A stretch of 64,000 nucleotides of DNA, taken from contig JBEAVE010000010.1 of the NCBI GenBank assembly GCA_041161065.1, forward strand, positions 1-64,000, in the 5' to 3' direction. The DNA is from DYRG01 sp041161065 (GTDB lineage: Bacteria > Pseudomonadota > Gammaproteobacteria > Beggiatoales > Beggiatoaceae). Shown here piece after piece: positions 58,678 to 64,000 of this stretch; the first letter of the stretch is position 1; each line of letters begins with the position of its first letter. Below the pieces are notes generated by a model that had not been told where the DNA came from, did no database searches, and worked only from the letters and a program-made list of their open reading frames with translations. Made by a program: the position numbers and the translations under genes.

Positions 58678-59769
58678 TTAAGGCAATAAAATTGGTGGAT
58701 TATCTTTGTAAATAATCTCAATATAAATACCCAATATTTCTAACAATTGTTTAATGTGAATTTGATGATCTTTCGCGCTGTAATGAATGTAAATATGCTT
58801 TCCATTGCTCAATTTTTTGTAAGCTGACTTAGGATAAGTATTCAAATCGCGTTCATCTTCTTCCACAACGCCTTTTAATGCTTGTATTTTATTCAGTTGC
58901 ACTAAAGTTTCTGCGATTGCAAAATAAACGCTTTTCCAACTAAAAAAAGCTAATTCTTGATTATGGACTTTTATTTTAACTTGATTTCTACTGGATTCAT
59001 TTTCTTTAAAATTAGAAATAATCCCTACAAATAAATCGACAGCACTTTCCTGCGTATTTTGTAAAGGTGTTTGAGAAAGTGGTTTTGGTTTATTTTTAGA
59101 GGAAAAAAATTGCACCGTTCCATTCAAATAAAAATCGCGTAAGAAATCAAGATATTCTTTGGCAAGTTGTTTTTGATTATGATCGAATTCTCTCTCAATT
59201 AAATACTCTAAACCTTCCTCAGTTTTTGCATAAAATTTACTCTTTTTGGAAACCCATGATGTTATATGGATAAGAGAAATTTTTTTTGTCATTTCTTCAT
59301 GAGCATTTTGCGTGACCCAATTATTTTGATTGAGCAACAAGTTCAAATAATTTCCAAAATAGACTTCGTTAATGTTTAATTCTAATGCAAGTTTTTGTTT
59401 GATCGTACCTTTAAGTAAATTATCAAAAAACAACCATTGAATGCCATTAGTTAAAATCGCCCAACGCAGTCCTTTTGCATTCACATAATTAACGGTTTGC
59501 GTATATTCTGCGTCACTAAATTCTTTATTTAATGCTTTCACTTCAATCACAAATTTTTCTTGCTCTTCTAAACAAATCAAATAATCAGGTCGCCCCGCCC
59601 CTTTGGTATTGGTATCTTGAGGAAAAACCTCCAGTGGATTCCAAATATCGTAATGTAAATCTTGTAAAATTCTTAAAATAATGGCTTGACAAGTTTGTGC
59701 TTCGTTCAAATTATTTGATTGCCACACAGAAAGATTGTTTCTAATAAATAATAAAGTATTTTCTATCAT
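58678..59769 (-). CDS. Orphan HsdR-N-like PD-(D/E)XK nuclease
   Basis: The 363-residue protein begins with helices that look like the type I restriction HsdR N-terminus, followed by the nuclease motif GRPDYLICLEEQEKFVIEVKA (D62, E76, K78; split here as two stretches around LEEQ). It then reads TVNYVNAKGLRWAILTNG, the typical continuation of this family. The C-terminal 180 residues carry no helicase motifs. I choose the ATG at 59769 (AGGA 11 bases upstream); the open frame to 59871 overlaps the ffh tail. No methyltransferase or specificity gene is adjacent, so it is an orphan; it may be a domesticated or degenerate restriction protein. Confidence 0.78.
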   Translation of the reverse strand: MIENTLLFIRNNLSVWQSNNLNEAQTCQAIILRILQDLHYDIWNPLEVFPQDTNTKGAGRPDYLICLEEQEKFVIEVKALNKEFSDAEYTQTVNYVNAKGLRWAILTNGIQWLFFDNLLKGTIKQKLALELNINEVYFGNYLNLLLNQNNWVTQNAHEEMTKKISLIHITSWVSKKSKFYAKTEEGLEYLIEREFDHNQKQLAKEYLDFLRDFYLNGTVQFFSSKNKPKPLSQTPLQNTQESAVDLFVGIISNFKENESSRNQVKIKVHNQELAFFSWKSVYFAIAETLVQLNKIQALKGVVEEDERDLNTYPKSAYKKLSNGKHIYIHYSAKDHQIHIKQLLEILGIYIEIIYKDNPPILLP

Positions 59770-59857
59770 TGTTTTTATATCCTGAAATGACAATTTATTG
59801 TATTGAAACCTGACAGGCTTTTGATACCTGACCAGGTTTCTAGAGATCAAAAAAAAA

Positions 59858-61219
59858 TTAAAACATTCCACCGCCGGGCATTTTACCTTTCATAGCACGC
59901 ATCATCTTCATCATGCCGCCTTTCTTGTGCATTTGTTTCATCATTTTCTGCATTTGCCCAAATTGCTTTAATAAACGATTCACATCTTGCACTTGCATTC
60001 CAGAGCCTTTTGCAATCCGAACTTTACGCGATGCTCTAATGACATCGGGAAATTTTCTTTCGTGTGGGGTCATGGAATTTATAATCGCTTCCATGTGAAT
60101 AATCATTTTATCATCGAGCTGGTTCTTCACTTGATCGGGCACTTGCGACATACCGGGCATTTTATCCATAATTCCCGACAAACTTCCTACCTTGCGCATT
60201 TCTTGGAGTTGTATTCTAAAATCCTCTAAATCAAAGGACTTTCCTTTCTCCATTTTCTTTGCGAGTTGCTCTGTTTTTTGTTTATCGACTTTGCGTTCAA
60301 CGTCCTCAATTAAACTCAACACATCGCCGTGCCCAATAATTCTCGATGCCACCCGATCGGGATAAAAAGGTTCGAGCGCGGTGGTTTTTTCGCCAACTCC
60401 CAGAAATTTAATGGGTTTTCCGGTCAAATAGCGCACCGACAACGCCGCCCCACCGCGCGCGTCCCCGTCGGTTTTCGTCAAAATGACCCCTGTCAAAGGC
60501 AAGGCTTCATTGAACGCTTTCGCAGTGTTGGCGGCATCTTGACCCGTCATGCTATCGACGACAAATAAGGTTTCAATGGGTTGGATTGCTTCATGTAACG
60601 ATTTGATTTCAAACATCATTTCGTTATCAATGTGCAAACGACCCGCCGTATCCACCAACAATACATCGACCAAGCGGCGTTTGGCTTCGGCGATGGCGGC
60701 TTGAGCGATGTCGATGGGTTTTTGGGACGGATCGCTGGGGAAAAACTCCGCATGGACTTCTTTTGCAAGGGTTTTTAACTGATCAATCGCGGCGGGACGA
60801 TAAATATCGCAACTGACAACCATCACTTTTTTCTTGTGGCGTTCTTTGAGCAACCGCGCCAGTTTCGCAACGCTGGTGGTTTTCCCCGAGCCCTGCAAAC
60901 CCGCCATCAAAATAATCGCCGGCGGCGCGGCACGGAGATTTAATTCGTCGTTTTTATCGCCCATCAACGCGGTCAATTCGTCGCGCACAATTTTAATGAG
61001 GGCTTGTCCGGGCGTTAAACTGCCGACCACTTCTTGTCCAACCGCCCGCGCGCGCACTTGATCCAAACACGCTTTCACGACCGGAAGCGCAACGTCCGCC
61101 TCCAACAACGCCATTCGAACTTCTCGCAACGCATCTTTGATATTTTCTTCACTTAAACGTCCTTGTCCACGCAAGTTCTTTAACACATTGCTCAATCGTT
61201 CCGTCAAATTTTCAAACAT
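59858..61219 (-). CDS. ffh: Signal recognition particle GTPase Ffh
   Basis: Ffh binds 4.5S RNA and targets membrane proteins co-translationally. From the ATG at 61219 (AAAGGAG upstream) it has 453 residues. The G1 loop is GLQGSGKTTSVAKLA, followed by VDTAGRLHIDNEMM and TKTDGDARGGAALS. The methionine-rich M domain ends in QMQKMMKQMHKKGG and GGGMF. No rpsP or trmD follows, unlike in E. coli. Confidence 0.97.
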   Translation of the reverse strand: MFENLTERLSNVLKNLRGQGRLSEENIKDALREVRMALLEADVALPVVKACLDQVRARAVGQEVVGSLTPGQALIKIVRDELTALMGDKNDELNLRAAPPAIILMAGLQGSGKTTSVAKLARLLKERHKKKVMVVSCDIYRPAAIDQLKTLAKEVHAEFFPSDPSQKPIDIAQAAIAEAKRRLVDVLLVDTAGRLHIDNEMMFEIKSLHEAIQPIETLFVVDSMTGQDAANTAKAFNEALPLTGVILTKTDGDARGGAALSVRYLTGKPIKFLGVGEKTTALEPFYPDRVASRIIGHGDVLSLIEDVERKVDKQKTEQLAKKMEKGKSFDLEDFRIQLQEMRKVGSLSGIMDKMPGMSQVPDQVKNQLDDKMIIHMEAIINSMTPHERKFPDVIRASRKVRIAKGSGMQVQDVNRLLKQFGQMQKMMKQMHKKGGMMKMMRAMKGKMPGGGMF

Positions 61220-61246
61220 AACAACTCCTTTCAACTTAAAATAAAA

Positions 61247-64000
61247 TTAACGCCCTAACGTATAAGAAAAATCCACACCCTGATCCTTATCACCCATTGT
61301 CGTTTCAATACCCCATTTTTCATTAATATCATAACGCAAATTAAAGGCTTTTGATTCATCAAATAAACTAAACCCAAAACTTACATACAAATCAGGTCGA
61401 ACATAACCCCCAATCGATAAAGAACTTTTGGTCGGATCAGCATTAAATGCCGCCCCCGTTACAATATAAGAAAGGATTTGACTTTCTTCAACTTTAGGTT
61501 CTGAAAACAGTTCAATCGCAGGATTCTGCGCCGTTCCCGTAATTAAAATCCCCGCCGAATTTACTTTTGGAATATTTTTATCGTGGCGAATATGTCGCAC
61601 CGCCCGAATATCTAAATTGGGATCATCAACAGGACTATCAATAAATAGAATTAAACCTTGATTAATTTCTAAATCTTGTCCGTATGCTCGATAGCTTCCT
61701 TTCTCGATAAAAAATGCACCATTTCCTATAATAAAGTTATTATCTGAATTTTGCTCAAATTCTACCGCTCCTGCTAATTTACTTTCAAACCCAACTACAT
61801 TTAATTTTATATCGTCGCCTAATCGCACCAAAACTTTTACATTTGTTTGCAATTTTGAAATGTTATTTTCCTCATCATTTTCCTCCCCTATAATAATCAC
61901 ATCGGGAGAAACTGACGAAAGTTTTGTTTTGGGAGGGTGTAAGTCATCGGTTTCTGATTTCTCTAAACGAATGTTAGGAATAATGTTTGCGCTGGGAATA
62001 TCAACTGTGCCTTTTACATTTAAGGATTCGGGGGTAATATTGACGTTCAAATCAGGTGTTATCAATGCAGTAAATTCCGCTGTATCAATGAGTTTCAAAT
62101 CTTGACCTACAACTTTAAGTTGAGCATTAAGTGTTTGTAAATTGATTTCACCATAGGTTTGTAATTTTTTATCGCCTATTTGTAATTCAGCATTTAATTG
62201 CGCTTGAGTTTCATTGAGTGTTTTTAGGGTTGCATTAATATCGTGCAATCGTGCGCCGATTTCTGGAATTTCTACCGTTCCACCTTCTAAAACAATTTGA
62301 CCTTCTAACTGTGGTGCGGGTAAATTTCCTTTTATATTCAATTGCATATTTAATTTTCCATCGATATTTTCTACTGACGGTACAAATCCCCCAATAATCC
62401 CTAAATCATTAAAATCAACGTGCATTTCCCCATCAATCGGCAATGTATTGGGCAAAGGCAAACGATTGAGTCCAATGATGCGCCAATTTGCATCTAACTT
62501 GCTGTTTTTTAATAAGTTTAAGTGTGCTTGCCCCCGCAAACCCGCATTATCAATCAGGGCAGAAATCGTTCCGCCATGATATTGAAATTGCCGCAAATCT
62601 TCCGCTAAAATCAAATCGATAGCCCCTTCGCTCAAATCCAAATGGGCTTCACCGCGTAATTGCCCAGTCGGTAAAATCTGTGCTAAAACATGGGCTTGCA
62701 CCATACCTGTCATTTGACTTTCTTCTGGTAGAAACCCATTTAAGATTTCTAAAGAAGTCTTCGCATTGGTTTCAAGTTGCACGCCTTTTGTTATATCCCA
62801 ATCTGCTTTTGCACATAAACCAATTCCTTCATGATTTAAACATAAATTGCTCAACATTGCTTTGGTCGGAGAAACCTGCATATTTACCGTTTCTTTTAAT
62901 TGCCAATCCCCTAAAAATTCGGGAATTGTGAGTAATAGTTTTTGTAATGTTCCTGTCCATTGTTGCTTTTCAAGGTTTAACCCGCCTTGTAATTCACTTT
63001 TTATTTGTAAAAATGCAGATTCTAGCTCTAATTTTAAACGATGATTATTTATTTTTCCATCGCTTTTTAAGTTAATGTTTTCTAAGATATTTTCATTATT
63101 TTGTTGGAAATTATAACCCTCTAATTCAATAACAAATGGGGCTTTGAGATCAGTGGACGCACGAATATTACCTTGTATTTCTTCTAAAGCATAATTTTCA
63201 AACCCTAAATTATAACCTTCAATATAAGCTGTAACACTTTGTGGTTGGATTTCTCCTTCACTTACAAAATGCCCTTCTGCAAAGGGTAATAAAGCCTCTA
63301 ATTCGGGAATATTTATTTGCCATTTTCCTCCAAATGTTTCTCCATAAAAACCGCTCGCTTTTAATGTTGCATCTCCTGAGTTTAATGTAAAGGTTGGAAT
63401 TTGATAATGTGCGCCTTTTATCTGAATTTGTGTCGATGCAGAGAAAGGATAATCCAGCAATGTTCCTTTCAATTCATTTAATAATAACTCGGCTTGCAAT
63501 TGTTCTGTTTTTTGACCTGTTGTTTGTAATGAAAAATCGAGCAATCCATTCCAATCTTTCCATTGCACAGCGGGATTAAAACTCTTTCCATTAATATTTA
63601 AATTCCAACTTAATTGTGGCAACCAAAAAACATCGCCAGAAACTTTAAGCTGACCTTGTAAAGTATTAACTAATGAATCTTGAAAAGAAATGCTTGTATT
63701 ATTACCCTTAGCATTTAATATCAATTGTGTAGAAGGAATCGTTGCACCATTCAAATCAACTTGTCCTTGCAATTGATAGTTTTGAAGATTTCCAGTGGCT
63801 TGTAACTGAAGATGTTCTGCTTTTATTTCTGATTGATTGCAATTTAATGGAAAACATAGCAAATTACTCTCTATATTTGCTGTTAAATCAATGGATTGTG
63901 GTAATCCACGAATATTTGCTTGTAAATGAGCAGGAACGGGTTCTTGAAATTGATTATTTAGTTGTAAATCGGCAAGGTTTCCACTTATTTCTAAAACACC
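61247..64000 (-). CDS. tamB: TamB translocation/assembly module protein (C-terminal part, 5' end beyond window)
   Basis: TamB is an inner-membrane-anchored periplasmic bridge that moves phospholipids and assists outer-membrane protein assembly with TamA. The frame stays open to the window edge at 64000, giving 917 residues, so the N-terminus is missing. A TTG at 63862 is an internal codon, not a start. The visible part is a long chain of beta-strand repeats rich in Asn, Gln and Leu, ending in the DUF490/TamB-C domain: YRAYGQDLEINQGLILF, then NPAIELFSEPKVEESQILSYI, then DLYVSFGFSLFDE and a final TMGDKDQGVDFSYTLGR. tamA should lie just upstream outside the window. Confidence 0.93.
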   Translation of the reverse strand, partial: GVLEISGNLADLQLNNQFQEPVPAHLQANIRGLPQSIDLTANIESNLLCFPLNCNQSEIKAEHLQLQATGNLQNYQLQGQVDLNGATIPSTQLILNAKGNNTSISFQDSLVNTLQGQLKVSGDVFWLPQLSWNLNINGKSFNPAVQWKDWNGLLDFSLQTTGQKTEQLQAELLLNELKGTLLDYPFSASTQIQIKGAHYQIPTFTLNSGDATLKASGFYGETFGGKWQINIPELEALLPFAEGHFVSEGEIQPQSVTAYIEGYNLGFENYALEEIQGNIRASTDLKAPFVIELEGYNFQQNNENILENINLKSDGKINNHRLKLELESAFLQIKSELQGGLNLEKQQWTGTLQKLLLTIPEFLGDWQLKETVNMQVSPTKAMLSNLCLNHEGIGLCAKADWDITKGVQLETNAKTSLEILNGFLPEESQMTGMVQAHVLAQILPTGQLRGEAHLDLSEGAIDLILAEDLRQFQYHGGTISALIDNAGLRGQAHLNLLKNSKLDANWRIIGLNRLPLPNTLPIDGEMHVDFNDLGIIGGFVPSVENIDGKLNMQLNIKGNLPAPQLEGQIVLEGGTVEIPEIGARLHDINATLKTLNETQAQLNAELQIGDKKLQTYGEINLQTLNAQLKVVGQDLKLIDTAEFTALITPDLNVNITPESLNVKGTVDIPSANIIPNIRLEKSETDDLHPPKTKLSSVSPDVIIIGEENDEENNISKLQTNVKVLVRLGDDIKLNVVGFESKLAGAVEFEQNSDNNFIIGNGAFFIEKGSYRAYGQDLEINQGLILFIDSPVDDPNLDIRAVRHIRHDKNIPKVNSAGILITGTAQNPAIELFSEPKVEESQILSYIVTGAAFNADPTKSSLSIGGYVRPDLYVSFGFSLFDESKAFNLRYDINEKWGIETTMGDKDQGVDFSYTLGR

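Noticed and set aside
63860..63862. TTG as start of tamB
   Set aside because: The frame continues open to the window edge with TamB-like sequence, so the TTG is an internal leucine codon.
1..64000. CRISPR array, prophage, rRNA operon or intact insertion sequence
   Set aside because: No regularly spaced direct repeats, no phage structural genes, no rRNA-like sequence and no transposase or terminal inverted repeats were seen.

Overview
The window is a 64 kb, gene-dense chromosomal segment of a gammaproteobacterium, mostly AT-rich with GC-richer patches. Marker content (EnvC, DciA next to SecA, LolB beside HemA, a YqhA-type UPF0114 protein, MidA, YejE, TamB, and the tRNA order Gly-Cys-Leu known from E. 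coli glyW-cysT-leuZ) points to Gammaproteobacteria. A cd1 nitrite reductase with heme d1 genes, a PocR sensor and V4R-like proteins suggest a low-GC sulfur-oxidiser-like lineage such as Beggiatoa/Thioploca (Thiotrichales); this last step is inference from gene content. No rRNA, CRISPR array, intact insertion sequence, integrase or prophage was seen.

Layout. 1-9.0 kb: a membrane protein with an odd start, gpmI, envC, an RRM RNA-binding protein, a three-gene minus-strand cluster of two V4R-like proteins plus a small protein, then divergent dciA and secA. 9.0-16.3 kb: a coiled-coil PD-(D/E)XK protein, ileS, ugd, argS and a SPOR protein. 16.3-21.5 kb (minus): a tightly overlapping run gltX-orf83-gyrA-ribH-nusB. 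21.5-31.3 kb: a solitary yejE permease, serC, a chemoreceptor next to a PocR-domain protein, lipA/lipB, a yqhA-like gene, prfC and a NYN plus cold-shock-like fusion. 31.4-36.7 kb (minus): nirS-nirC-nirF-nirD-nirL-nirG-nirH, the periplasmic cd1 nitrite reductase with part of the heme d1 pathway, behind two FNR/DNR-type palindromes. 36.8-48.9 kb: a SAP/TerD-like fusion, a CapD/WbpM-type nucleotide-sugar enzyme, a DUF58 protein, midA, hemA, a TPR lipoprotein and lolB, and phoB-phoR behind a recognisable Pho box. 48.9-49.9 kb: a relic-containing gap (including a response-regulator fragment) and three tRNA genes. 49.9-56.1 kb: nth, a low-molecular-weight phosphatase, and a four-gene operon of a dual-OB-like protein, two DUF488 proteins and a single-chain Eco57I-like restriction-modification enzyme. 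56.1-64 kb: hom, an alaC-type aminotransferase, an orphan HsdR-N-like nuclease, ffh and the C-terminal part of tamB.

How the genes work together. Most of the window is housekeeping: tRNA charging (ileS, argS, gltX), protein export (secA, ffh), cell division and envelope (envC, SPOR protein, lolB, tamB) and cofactors (lipA/B, ribH, hemA). The accessory functions are anaerobic nitrite respiration, phosphate sensing, chemosensing and restriction. The best candidate for an undescribed system is the dual-OB/DUF488/DUF488/type IIG operon at 51.1-56.0 kb. The V4R-like triad at 4.1-5.4 kb and the SAP/TerD fusion that shares an FNR-box region with nirS come next.
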